DNA of 64,000 nucleotides from Branchiostoma floridae (lineage: Eukaryota; Chordata; Leptocardii; Amphioxiformes; Branchiostomatidae). Below the pieces are notes generated by a model. It did not search any database. It saw only the letters and a program-made list of their open reading frames with translations, and was not told the DNA's origin. Positions 23,583-64,000 of the stretch are shown here, one piece after another; position 1 is the first letter of the stretch; the number at the start of each line of letters is the position of its first letter. The position numbers and the translations under genes were made by a program. The DNA is taken from positions 20,891,739 to 20,955,738 of the forward strand of contig NC_049983.1 of assembly GCF_000003815.2 (NCBI RefSeq), given 5' to 3'.

Positions 23583-26581
23583 CTGGGGGAAAAACAAACA
23601 TGAAGCAGAAACACAGGACAGTTGAGAAGCGGGAAGCCACACGGTACAAACACCGCACTCTCGGGGCCTGCCAGCACGTGGATCACGTTTAGATTTGTGC
23701 GCAAGATCTTAGGAACAACCAGAGAGGTCCCCTGGAAGACAGCAACATATACAGAAGACCTTCTTTGTGCCAAAGTCGAGCAAGGATTTTCAGAAGAAAA
23801 GAATTTCGTCTGCTAGGGAGCCATATTTCACCAGGATTCAAAGTGCTTCGGGTTTACCGAGGTAGGCAGTAATGTTTTGATGGCCATGTTTTGACCGCAG
23901 GACGCTATTTTACGGGTTTGTTTACGTTAGAAGTGGGCGGACAGTGTGGTAGATCAAACTTCAAAGACACCTTCTAATCTACACACTTCTAACCAAGGTC
24001 AAAGCCTGTGTTCGTGTTATTTTTGGATCCTTTTGTTTGGAAAAGAGCTATCCTGTTGTTCTGTATCGTTTCCCCAGATGCAACCCATGCAACTATCATT
24101 CTGATCTATGGGGCTATCCTACACATATCTCGCTTCCTTAATTGCCTACTTGTTATGTGATATTAGCTAGCAAAGGGAGATATGATAAAGTCCTGGGAGG
24201 TTTATTCTTCAAATCTATGTAACGTTTACGTATCAATCATGCACGTCATATTTCAATTTGAAACTGTCATGTTGACACCTATAAATAGGTCATTCAGAGT
24301 AACTCCTTTTTCTGTTCCCATTTGCCTGTCCACAAATATTTCAGTTCCACACGGGCTGTCAACTAATCTTACACAAGTACTGCAATCTTTCCGTTCCATA
24401 CTGTGCCAAGGTTATGTGTACTAGTTATCTTCACTTCTCTAGTGTTGAAAGCAAAGGTCTTACCATCTTTTAACGATCCCACAACCAAATAAACGAGTGA
24501 TCATCATTATGTAGATTGCTGACTGATGTGATGGGGATGTTGTTTACAAGTTTGCCGAGGGATACATGTTATTGTCCACTCTAATGCAGTTTCTAGAGTG
24601 AAGGACTTTTGGTTCATGAAACTCAAGAAGGTGCACTAGATAGTATTGAAGCTCAGATAAACTGGTCCATACTGTTGCATCCTTGAACCATTCATACCTG
24701 TGTTTGCAGTATTATGAATGTTTGTAAAATAGAAAGAAATTGAAGTATTTACAAATGACATAATGAATGATCTGATTCTGAGCATGAAAGGCTGGTAAAG
24801 AAGAAAGTAATAAGTCACTATTTAGAAGTAAACATTTTATTGTAGAAGGACAAAATTATGACGTTGATGATAATCTAACATTGATCAAGTATCTTTGTTT
24901 GGGCAAGGTGGCTAATTTCTGTGGTCTTCCTGTGGTCTGGTGTTGTCTCCTCCATAACAGCCTGAACATCCTGCCATCTCCAGGCTTCCAGCCGTTTGGC
25001 TTTCACTGAAAGTCTAACAACTTTCCTCCCTGTAATTAGGTCCAGCTAGACATGTGGATCTTGTGGTTTGGAGATGGGAGTCAGAGGAATATCACTGTCA
25101 CAGAAGAAGTTCTGGTATTCTGGCTATGTAATCTCAAAAGCTCAATGGGTCACTATGAGACTGAAAGTAGTTTTCCCCCTAAATTTTGGTTTATACTTTT
25201 TGACCAGATCTAGAGTGATGTTTCTGCTGCCACCCATTGACTATTCAAACTGTTACAAGATATATATTGAGCTTCAGAACTTACACCTTGATTAATCTTG
25301 GTTGATGTAGAAAACATATGCTGACAAATTAAATTTCCAGCATTGCACTAGTATTTAATATATGAAGTCTATAATAGACTACTAGTATATACATTTGTAT
25401 TCACCTGACAATCAATATGATTTTGATGACTTGTGTGACATAATATTTTAAATGCATCATTCATTTTATTGCTGAACGCAAACAAAGTCTGCCTGAGCCA
25501 GTAGATGTGCCCTGTAGATGATGGACAGTAGGGCAACTGTTTGAGTCAGGTGGGACAGACAGGCCAGGACACCCTGTCAACAGCTGACATGATGGTGCCA
25601 CTTACATTACATGCTTGGCAGAAAGGGAAGAGGACATTACCTTCATTACATGCCACGGACCAGAGATTACAGGAAAAATGAAATCCAGGAACTCCGTCAA
25701 CCACCCAGTAAGGTGATAATTTACCAGAAGATCAATGTTGGGGCATAGTGGCAAGTTCATGAATCAGTCAGCAGGAAGGAGGAACAAAGAGGTTCTTGTA
25801 GTTTGTGCAGTACTGTGACAAATCACGTCTGCCCTCTACTCCACTGACCACTGACCCAAGCGCTGTGAACTGGGCAAGGTCCAGACTTGGCCACAGACTG
25901 TTGACCAGCATATAAATCAAGTCAACAAATGTGAGAATAGATATTTTTTACCAGTCAATCCCTATCTTGTAACACTTCCTTGTTTTACTGGTTTTACGGT
26001 ATGTCAGGAAACTTTTGTGGTGGTTTTATTTTTGCAGGTTTTTGGTGACCTTTCTACCGGGGATTCTTGTCACTGCGATTGTGCTTTTCCAACCTATGAT
26101 ATATATTTACTGCTGTACTTAAGTCTTGTTTCTCCATTTACCACCATTTCCTCCTGCAGCAAAAGTACTATATGAATCTTTAGTATCATATTCTACATGT
26201 ATGCCAATTAGAGCTAAGGGCATTATAATATATCCCTTGTTCTAAGAAAGTTAAAAGCCCTCTTTCCTTTACTGTAAATAAAAGAGGATATAGAACCTTG
26301 CAGCTTCTGCTAACATGCTGGGTTGGTTGTTACCTGGTATCCCACAGCCTAGGTCAGGATGAGGTCTTGACATGTCAATGTGCACAAACCATGCCAAATC
26401 TGCGCTAATGAAAAACAAAGGTGTAATGTACCAGAACCAGGACATCTGCAGGACACAGTCATATCCCTCCAAATGGGCACAGTGTTTGTAATATAAGGAA
26501 AATACAGTTGGATTTGATATTGACCATGTGACATTCATAATTCACACTTTCTGGATAAACAACATAGTGCCTGTTTTCCGT

Positions 26582-26669
26582 TAGCCTGGATTCCATACCC
26601 CAACCTCAAGATATATCTTTCGTGCACGATAGATACTTGAGATCGGGCTGGGGTTTGGTAACCAGGCTA
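26582..26669. mobile_element. Foldback MITE with 9-bp target duplication, copy 1
   Basis: Ends tagcctgg and ccaggcta, with long imperfect inverted arms pairing across a short centre. Flanked by identical GTTTTCCGT at 26573-26581 and 26670-26678. Nine-base duplications are usual for Mutator-type transposases. 88 bp, no coding capacity. Confidence 0.8.
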
Positions 26670-27326
26670 GTTTTCCGTATGAAGTCCACACAGAATTGGA
26701 AGTTTTCAGTGGTGTTGGAAGCTTTCAGTCACCATTAATTGCATCTAAAAAAAAAGGGAAACATTTCCGGCTTCCGCCCCCGCACACCTTTCAACTTCTA
26801 ACAACTTACTGATAGGACAGTTGCCAGGTTGTATGTTGAAGCCTTTTCAACAGTTACACCTATTTCATGGCACAGCAGGAACTGGAAAAACATAACAGCA
26901 GGATATATGAGCACCCCACTGCAACATCCTTCCTCCTGACCTAATTTTTAAATCCAGGTTCCAAGTAAATCGTATTGTACTCAGCCAATAAGGCTGCTTG
27001 AAATCTACTTGATTGAACACAGCTGCTCATTAGCTTTGGACCTGGATATCAGAAGGACACAAAGGGATGGAGACAGTATTTGTGGCAACAGGTGCCACTT
27101 GTTCATCTAATGACCTTGTGTTAGAAGTTAAACTTCCTTCCTACTTCCTAACCTTGTAACCATTACCAATTTACTGCCAAACATGACAAGTAGGGCATCA
27201 AACTGGGACTATTGCAAAGTAAAGGGAGATACATTGTATAGTTCCATATCTAGTCATCTCTCAATGTTTCCCAAAGAGTGCTTGAAGAATTTTGACACAT
27301 AGTGATGATGCACATTGGGCACAGGT

Positions 27327-27416
27327 TAGCCTGGATACCAGACCCCAGCCGAATCTCAAAAATACTTATGTGAGATAGATATTTTTACATCGGGCTTGGG
27401 TCTGGTATCCAGGCTA
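27327..27416. mobile_element. Foldback MITE with 9-bp target duplication, copy 2
   Basis: Same ends as the element at 26582. The terminal arms tagcctggataccagaccc are perfect over 19 bp. Flanks are ggcacaggt (27318-27326) and gacacaggt (27417-27425), matching at 8 of 9 bases. 90 bp. Confidence 0.78.
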
Positions 27417-28784
27417 GACACAGGTAGGCAAAGTATGAGGTGTGTTTGTAGTACAGTAAAGGGCAAGTGGCATAGGTTAGACCCTTTTCTTATCTGTTTG
27501 GGAATTCTTTAAACTGTTTTGTCCTTGTTGACATTATGTGGCGTTCCAGATTTTGAACACCTGTGAGATCAGCAGAGTGCAGCAGAGGGAGGGTGCGGCA
27601 GGGGTCAGCCCTGGCACCATCTCCAGTCAGGACAAGAATAAACATATTCATCATTGTTAACATGACAGGGGGATGGCAGCATGACAAAACCATCCCTGCA
27701 CCAGCCCAGCAGATGGCAAATACAGACCTCAAATGATAGATGTCCTCTTTTTCATCTTCCTACCAACGTTCATTCAGTCTTTATCAAAGAGACAATAGAG
27801 GCAAGTTTTTTTTCTGCTGTAAATAATAATTTTGTCTATGCTTTGGTACCCAGTCTTCAGCTTGGGCTGTCTGTTGCAGAGGTGGGGTTGTTTTGCTGTG
27901 CGGGCTCTGGTCTGGTGGAAGAGTGGCACTGAACCGGACGCATCTTCAGCATAGCAGTGAGAGACAAGTGCTGCAAGGTCAGGTTTCTTAGCAACTTAGA
28001 CTGCTAATGTCAATATGATGATGTCTCCTTGCAAGATTTGGTTTGTTGTGGAGAGAATCTAACTGAACTGTATCGTAGCATTTCCTGTGATGTACATGGG
28101 TAGAATATTGGTTCAATGCGTGAATGACTTTAATGGTCTAGATATGGCTATAGGTAGAAGAACTGAATGGTTCCATTTATATACATTGTATATTGTTGTA
28201 CATTATTTCAGATCTTGCAGGAAGAGAACATCTTGTGGAAAGCCTTGATCCACTTCATCAGGAATGTTTGTTTCCTCTTGTTGAAGTCTTGATGTAAAAA
28301 TATTCTCGCTCTCTTAAATCAATGGATCTATTATCTAAGTAACATGAGAAGGAGAGAAAAAAGGAGAGTGAGAAAGTAAGTCAATCAGTCAACTGGCTAA
28401 TCATTTCTCCTCAGTTAAAAAGGATACAAGTTTACACAACCAACTATCCAGCATTTGCTCTGGGGTAGCTAATCTGGCTGGAGTTCACTCTGGGTATAAG
28501 TTTTTGTACAGATAAGAGCTAATTACTTCCTTGTACTTCAGGAGTCTGCTTTCTTTCCTTATTAGCTGACTTTTTTTTAGAGTTAGGCTAGTGGCCACAA
28601 ATATGCCAGCCATCACCACTCTGCAGGGATAGGGTTTCAGTGTCCTGTTTTTCTTGGTAGGAAAACAAAGTACAGTAATGAGATGTAAGCACACTCCACC
28701 CCTACCCCCCAACCCCAGGGGTGACAGATTAGGGTAGCCTTGTATGACTGTGAGATACATGGATGTATATCATATAAGAAGAGT

Positions 28785-28952
28785 TGTAGAAATTCAGAGG
28801 GGCGAGTAAGAACAGAAAGAAACAACATGCCCCCTACCCGGAATCGAACCGGGGTCGGCAGATCACAAATCACGAACGCTATCACCGTCGCCACAAAAGC
28901 ACTAGTGCGTTTGGGCAAGGACGATAGGCAGTACTTAAACACCACTGTTACA
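28785..28952 (-). repeat. TRIM 3' LTR (168 bp)
   Basis: Copy of the 5' LTR with two substitutions. The tRNA-like 72-nt segment is at 28829-28900, with a T-arm (CCCGG, loop TTCGATT, CCGGG) and a D-arm-like GCG/CGT stem. The acceptor stem relies on G-U pairs and the anticodon stem is poor, so this is not a working tRNA gene. Confidence 0.88.
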
Positions 28953-28955
28953 CTA

Positions 28956-28970
28956 CTCCCCCTTTTCTTC
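28956..28970 (-). other. TRIM polypurine tract
   Basis: gaagaaaagggggag on the minus strand, three bases before the 3' LTR, as expected for plus-strand priming. Confidence 0.75.
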
Positions 28971-29035
28971 AAGATTCGTCCTCGAATCTCCGAGTTCGAC
29001 ATCCCTGTGTGGCACATACTAGCCTGTTACTCACA

Positions 29036-29053
29036 GGGCCGGCGTGGGAACCA
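29036..29053 (-). other. TRIM primer-binding site
   Basis: Starts TGG one base inside the 5' LTR. Its complement ends GGGAACCA, as a tRNA 3' end would. The tRNA was not identified. Confidence 0.7.
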
Positions 29054-29054
29054 T

Positions 29055-29222
29055 TGTAAAAATTCAGAGGGGCGAGTAAGAACAGAAAGAAACAACATGC
29101 CCCCTACCCGGAATCGAACCGGGGTCGGCAGATCACAAATCACGAACGCTATCACCGTCGCCACAAAAGCACTAGTGCGTTTGGGCAAGGACAATAGGCA
29201 GTACTTAAACACCACTGTTACA
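29055..29222 (-). repeat. TRIM 5' LTR (168 bp)
   Basis: TG...CA ends on the minus strand. Contains the tRNA-like segment 29099-29170 with the B box GGTTCGATTCC at 29110-29120. Confidence 0.88.
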
Positions 29223-30019
29223 GAGTTTTCTGCATAGTGTATTCAGAACCTATATTTTGATATTCAGCATTTTTAACCCTACTTAAACACGGCAAGGCTA
29301 TGGCCACTGTAGTTGGAGTGAGACAAGTAGAGTAAAAGGATTTGGAGAAAACTAGGCCAAGTGTTTGACCCTTCTAGGTCCTAAGGGACCTACACTAGAA
29401 TTTGCAGAGAGTCCCATCTTGTACTGTTGTAGGACTGAGGGAAACTGGGTAGTCAAAATAACATGACTGGCTGGCTGGATAGTAATCTAGTCCAAATGTG
29501 GGGATGATGACAGATGGGACTAGTTTGGGTGTATATTTTATTTGAAAGTCACTGTCACTGGTGGTCAACTGGAGCTACAATCAGTATTTTCACCTGCATG
29601 TACAGTCTCCTGGCTCCTGGAATTCTGGCCGCCAGATCACAAACCCAGGGAGCAAACCATTATGCCCGAAGGCCTGGTCAGTTTGGCGGTGTTAAGTCAT
29701 CAAAAATTAATTTATTCAAAAGAGATTGCTGGAAATAATCCAGTTGGTCCCAAAAAGAAGTCTAGTATTTAGTGTGGAAAGAAAAAAAACTTGGTGCCAG
29801 ATTAAGAAAACTCCTTTATTGATGCCACATGTAGGCACTAGAATCTACTTTGTTAAGGCAAGGAGGTTGAAAGAGGCTGATTTATTTGGCGGTGCCTGTG
29901 GTTTATCCCCAATATGGTTGAGTGAAGATCCTTACAGCCATCCTGGTGGGGTAGTCCTTTTATGATGGAAATATGGCTAAGAGAAACAGTACATGTAAGC
30001 CATTTGGAAACCTGAACAA

Positions 30020-30260
30020 AGCTACAGGTAGTGGAGCAAAAGGACCGGTGAGTTACATTTTGTAAAGACAGGAAAATTTTATTCTACACTCAGCATTTCC
30101 CTTGTAACTTTTCTTTAGGACAATCTTGGAGACAATTATTTTTTATGACTAGTTGGTAGCGGAGCAAGAGGACTGGTGAGTTAATGACAGGAAAATTTCA
30201 TTCTACACTGAGCATTTCCTTCTTACCATTTTTTTTGGGACAATTACCTTTAATGACTAG
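30020..30260. repeat. Local tandem duplication, about 120 bp
   Basis: Two diverged units share gtagtggagcaaaagg / gtagcggagcaagagg, acaggaaaattt, attctacact, agcatttcc and aatgactag in order. The first starts near 30030, the second near 30157. Confidence 0.7.
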
Positions 30261-31139
30261 TTTGCAAAATAAATTATGTAAATCTTGCCTTTATCTGGCA
30301 AGCCGACCAGTCCATTATCATTGTTCTAGATATGACCTCTTTTGGTGGATGTGATGATTAACTGTCTCTTGAGCACATTTAAATTGCAAGAAGAGGATTT
30401 TGCACATCCCCTTGACAAAGACTTGTCTGTTGTCTGTTTGTGCCCTTGCCATGAAAGCAGAACACTACCCTGAGGAATGCTATTAAAGATGTGCTTTGCT
30501 CAAGCACTTCTTGTAGACTTAACTTTCCTATGATATTAAAGAACACTTCTACTGCATTCACAGAGCTATAGACCAGTATCCATGGCGGGTATCCTTTTGG
30601 ATTTTTTTGTTGACAATTAATTTATCTTCAACTTTGATTTCCATTATATTAATCAATTCAACATTTTAGTACATGCAATGAAGTGATAAACTTTCTGTGG
30701 TAGCACAGACAAAATTTTTCTGTTTGATTAAAAAAAAGGGATATCATATAAACATGGAGTAGATGTTTACAAGTTATCCCATGTTAGTATGATTTTCCTG
30801 TTTCTTTACTTGTTATGATTTTGTATTAAAGGGTTCCCTTGGAAATCAGTTAAAACTAAACAAAAGGGACTACCCTTATGATGCATGAATAAATAAGGGA
30901 AGGGAACAGCCTTGAAAGGTGATCAGTGACTTTGAGATACTTTGAGGTGTATTTTAACGGCATGGTCACATCTGTCATGAGGACAACATAGGTCATCATA
31001 AAACTATGATGTTGGTGTAGTTATAGAATTTTTGACCAGGCTGTGGCAGAATCGACCACTGACAAAGATCGAAGACAGCCTTTTCAGTAACAAGACATCT
31101 AAATTTTGAATGACACTTGCTTGACTGTCCCAACAATAT

Positions 31140-31260
31140 CCTCACTCTGCTGCAGTACCATGACAAGCCGCTAGGGGGACCAAGATTTAATCATTTTAAG
31201 ATCTTATCAAGACCGACATACCAAATATCAAGAGAATCCATACAGGCATTCTCAAGATCT
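31140..31260. repeat. Dispersed repeat module with gccgctaggggg motif, copy 1
   Basis: ctgcagtacca, aagccgctaggggg and tctaatca-like text match the third module of the repeat at 40700-40830. A short catacatacata tail follows. Confidence 0.6.
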
Positions 31261-32090
31261 GCTGTTCATCTGCATACATACATACAATGTAAGTACATAT
31301 ATACTTACAAATGGTACCAAGAACATAACCTTCTAGGCAAAGGTAATGTAATAAATGTGACCAGGTGCCCTCCACCCCCATTTGTGAAGTACAGTAGGTT
31401 CAATATGCCCTCGGACACAGTTATCTATGTAGTATACGTATAGTAACTGTATTCAACCTTCTCCATGCAGAGGCAGGTCTGGTCTGGAAGTACTTCTTCA
31501 GCACACATTCCTGCTTGATGCTGTGGGTTTTCTCCTAACCTTGATAATTGTGGTTGTGTCAACTGTTACTGCCCTGGGGTCAGGCCTCTGCCATTCCTTA
31601 TGTGGAAACCCTTGGTACTAGCCAGTTCTTGTAAACTCAGGAACAACAAGGAGTTTAAAAAGGATCTCTTTGGGAATAGCTACATGTGTGTATTTCTAGA
31701 TTATACTGTACATGTACATTTGTATGTATGCATGGCTGACTATATGTAATAATATTTGTATATGAATACAAATACATGTAGCGATGTTTCATTTTTTAAC
31801 AGATATAAAATTGTTTGCTATCATTAGAAGTGAAGTGCTATAGAATAGGTAGGGAGTTACTGGGTTTATCATTTATGTCACCCTTTCAAAAACAGTTTCC
31901 ATTCCAAGCAAATATAGGGCAAGATGCCCTCTTAAATGATTGGTATAGTCATTTTTCTCTTTCATCTTCTAGAAAAATTACTTCAAACCTACCCTTTACA
32001 CCATCCTATGATATTGATAAGAAAGGTGTAATACCTTACTACTTAATCAGGTCAAGAATGTGAAATCGGATTGAGTGGTGTTAAGAATTG

Positions 32091-32219
32091 ATCTCCAAGC
32101 AGATCCTCTGGTAGGTAGCATATTGGAAGCCAATGCATACTCCTAGGCCGGCTACACACTTTTGCCAGCTTTTGATAGTACATTTGTATCTTATGCTTCC
32201 ATAGGATCTGCTTGGAGAT
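32091..32219. mobile_element. Short TIR element (129 bp)
   Basis: Left end atctccaagcagatcctctg; the right end is its inverse with one mismatch over about 19 bp. No clear target duplication. The ctccaagcaga core is shared with the hAT-type element at 45178. Confidence 0.6.
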
Positions 32220-33944
32220 TATTAAAGATAAGGTGCCACTATGCATGTCAGTTGTTAGTAGTGAGATGATTAACATTTGCGAAGTATATAGAAAGGTAGG
32301 TTTGATAGCAGACTTAGAAAGGGTGTCTTGAGAAGTTTGCATTTTGATGAGATAAAAAAATTGGAAAATTATATACTGTCCTTGAATGAACTGTTATATT
32401 ATGTCCAACTTTTCTTTTGCTCTGATGTGGGCCCACCCTCTATCAGCTTCTGGTTGACAGATGATTGATTTGTGGGTCCATTTGTGTCAGGAGGGCCTGC
32501 CCTGGTTTACACCAGCTGATAGCCTGCCCTATGATGGGATACAGACTGCCTGGGCTGGGAAGGGGTTTACCAGATCACTGGATGTAGTGGATGTCATTTT
32601 GATAAACAGAAAAAAGAACAAGCTTCCTTAAATGGTGCTGTTTAATTCTTTATTGAATGTAAATCGCATTAGAAATGACAAATGTTACAGCAGGTACAGG
32701 AGTAGTTTCTTGTGTCACAGTTTCTTCTTCTAATCAACAATATAGTATATAGTATTCCACTGAAAATACATGTACTTGACAAAATAACAGTCCCTTTCAA
32801 GTCATTGAATATATGACAAAAATGATTTGTGACTAAAGGTAGTCTCTGTTTTCTACATATTTATCTAGAATGAAATATAGATATGTCAAATCAAAGTCAA
32901 AATTGACCCAAAGAAACAAGAGGCAAGGCATGACTAACTAAACTAACATTTGGCAGCTCCTTCATGGTCTCTCATCAAACAACAGGTGTTATGTTCCTCT
33001 GATGGATAGCAAAAGTGCAGTCAAATAGAAATGAGCTGAAGAGAAATGGGGACAGGGGTATGTGGAGACACATCATTATTATGGTAACAGAATCCAAGCT
33101 ATTTAATCCATGTTCGCTCTTAGTAGCAACCATTTAAGTGAGTATTGGAAGTAGACTGTCCATCAGGAAATTGTCAATCAAACATTGAGAAAATACTCAG
33201 AATGACAAGTTATTTGTAAATCTTGTCAACAGCTGCTATAACTATTTTGTGTATAATTTTAGAACTTTTGGGAAATTGCCCTTTTAATTGGAGTCCTGGT
33301 AGTAAGAAAACAGAACAAAATTCAGAAGGAATGATGATTGATGGGAAATGCCTCTTGTGTTTTGGTCCTGATCTCTGGAGCATGTGTAACTGCCTGATGT
33401 GTGGTCAACTGATATGGGCAGAAAACCACAGAAGATGCCAAGTATCCCTCACCAGAAATGCCTGGAGTGGCAAGGGCTCCAATCACTCTTATTCAAGTTA
33501 TTGACACCAGAGTGTTTTCCTTACTTCTTTAATGTGTTTGTACTCATTTTCCCAATATCTGAACCTGAACTTTCAGCACAAATAAAGCCAGAGAGTTGTT
33601 GATGTGAAGGTGAACCCTTGCTACCTTGGCAACACGCCTACATTCCTATGAGTTGTTTTTCTGCATGCAGCAGAGAACCCAGCACTGCAGCACTGGGTGG
33701 GAGCCCTATATTTAGCACCATATCTGGATTATAAGAGTGGCTACAGCTGAAGTGGCAGATAGCCTTTCACATGCTAAGTGACCAAGCGTCCACTTCAGAT
33801 CGGATTTGGTTTCCCCATACAGAGACCAGATACATAATAACAGGGATCACCCTTAGAAGGGGGCAGGGTTACAGATCAGCTGGGTTAATGAACTTGGGGA
33901 AAGTTCTAGGAAGGAAGTTGTTTTGAATCCCTTGTGCCTACCCC

Positions 33945-33963
33945 TGCAGCAGGGTGGCGCTGT
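33945..33963 (+). promoter_or_regulatory. CTCF-like motif upstream of CPED1
   Basis: ctgcagcagggtggcgctg is close to the bilaterian CTCF consensus (CCASYAGRKGGCRS type). It lies about 430 bp before the CPED1 start codon. Binding is not shown by sequence alone. Confidence 0.35.
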
Positions 33964-34393
33964 TGCCTGAAGTTTTCAGTAACCTTATCCTCTCCCGTCC
34001 TTTCCTCAGGAGAAGCCTGCTGCTGAGGTTTCGGTGACTACCCTGGCGGAAGTCAAGAAACAGCACTGCATACCTGACATGCCTGGACCTACCTATGCAT
34101 CCCTAGCCTTGCCCCTCCCCCCAATAACACACCTCCCCATGTGCACCAATAGTGGGATGTAATGAGAGTGAGTGGGGAAAGCAGGCCTTCGGTTCAGTCA
34201 TGTGTGCTGGAGTGTGGAGAGGGAACCTGCCTGCAGTATGGGGATGCTGAAACTGTATCTGCAGCAGGAGGAACAAACACCTTCCCAAACAGGATTGGGC
34301 GTAACGGCTGGCCTGGTTCAGTACAGTGTATCTCCATGTAAATCACCTGAGCCGTTGAGAGCTCTGCGGCAACATCACTGGCACTGATGCGGC

Positions 34394-63895
<29,502 letters not shown>

Positions 63896-64000
63896 TAGGA
63901 ATGATCAGTTACGTTGTTCTTTATTCTTAGGTTTGCATTTTGAAATTGTTCCATCAAAGACCACTCTGTCTACCTACATAACTAGAGTATAGCACATATA

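Larger units (their letters stand above)
28785..29222 (-). mobile_element. TRIM: miniature LTR retrotransposon with tRNA-like LTRs
   Basis: 438 bp. Two 168-bp direct repeats differ at only 2 positions, begin TGTAACAG and end TACA on the minus strand, and enclose a 102-bp interior. GAGT at 28781-28784 and 29223-29226 is a 4-bp target duplication. On the minus strand the interior starts aTGGTTCCCACGCC, a primer-binding site one base after the LTR, and ends with the polypurine tract gaagaaaagggggag before the 3' LTR. No protein is encoded, so it must have been moved by another element's enzymes. The near-identical LTRs show a recent insertion. Each LTR also holds a tRNA-like segment with an exact B box. 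Confidence 0.9.
23141..34393. other. Intergenic region between PPM1H-type gene and CPED1
   Basis: About 11 kb with no recognised gene. It contains a weak candidate exon (23432-23582), two foldback elements (26582, 27327), a TRIM (28785), a local tandem duplication (30020), a repeat module (31140) and a TIR element (32091). The 5' UTR and promoter of CPED1 should lie at its right end. Confidence 0.5.

Noticed and set aside
26269-26538. Hydrophobic 89-codon minus frame as a membrane protein
   Set aside because: No splice context, family resemblance or promoter. It lies in repeat-rich intergenic DNA beside a foldback element.
27490-27732. 80-codon minus frame
   Set aside because: Unrecognised, no acceptor-donor pair, and overlapping a plus frame of similar length.
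28829-28900. Two functional tRNA genes (28829-28900 and 29099-29170)
   Set aside because: Good T-arm and B box, but the acceptor stem is mostly G-U and the anticodon stem does not pair. They lie inside LTRs, so I call them tRNA-like.
28740-29237. 165-codon plus frame and minus frames of 126 and 62 codons over 28637-29237
   Set aside because: The repeated peptide comes from the two LTRs of the TRIM.

Overview
This is a window of animal nuclear DNA: AT-rich, with short exons, long repeat-filled introns, GT-AG splicing and YY1/ETS-type promoter motifs. I read parts of three spliced genes. Best guess for the source is an invertebrate deuterostome, most likely amphioxus (Branchiostoma). The reasons are a single PPM1H/J/M-type phosphatase about equally similar to the three vertebrate paralogs, a CPED1 homolog, and many MITE-like elements. 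The species is inference.

Layout. 1-510 (+): the last exon of glycerate kinase (GLYCTK, MOFRL domain). 4022-23028 (-): a complete PP2C phosphatase of the PPM1H/J/M subfamily in 11 coding exons (525 aa), with a YY1/ETS promoter just upstream. GLYCTK and this gene converge tail to tail, with facing poly(A) signals at 2236-2259. 23.1-34.4 kb: intergenic DNA with foldback elements and a complete miniature LTR retrotransposon (28785-29222). 34394-63865 (+): the first nine coding exons of a type II membrane protein with a divergent tubulin-tyrosine-ligase-like ATP-grasp domain, which I assign to CPED1. Its C-terminal half lies beyond the window. Its introns 1 (17.5 kb) and 2 (8.2 kb) hold most of the mobile elements.

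Every splice junction quoted was checked by reading phase: the two multi-exon genes join in frame across all junctions. The three genes do not form a pathway: GLYCTK is serine/fructose carbon metabolism, PPM1H-type enzymes dephosphorylate Rab GTPases at Golgi/endosomal membranes, and CPED1 is a secretory-pathway protein of unknown reaction. GLYCTK next to a PPM1H/J/M gene matches human 3p21 (GLYCTK near PPM1M), so this is probably old microsynteny.

The most unusual items are: the TRIM whose 168-bp LTRs each carry a tRNA-like segment with an exact B box; a foldback MITE family with 9-bp target duplications; a 48-bp minisatellite open in frame on both strands, with relatives elsewhere in the window; and a TAA-flanked MITE inserted 10 bp after a CPED1 exon.
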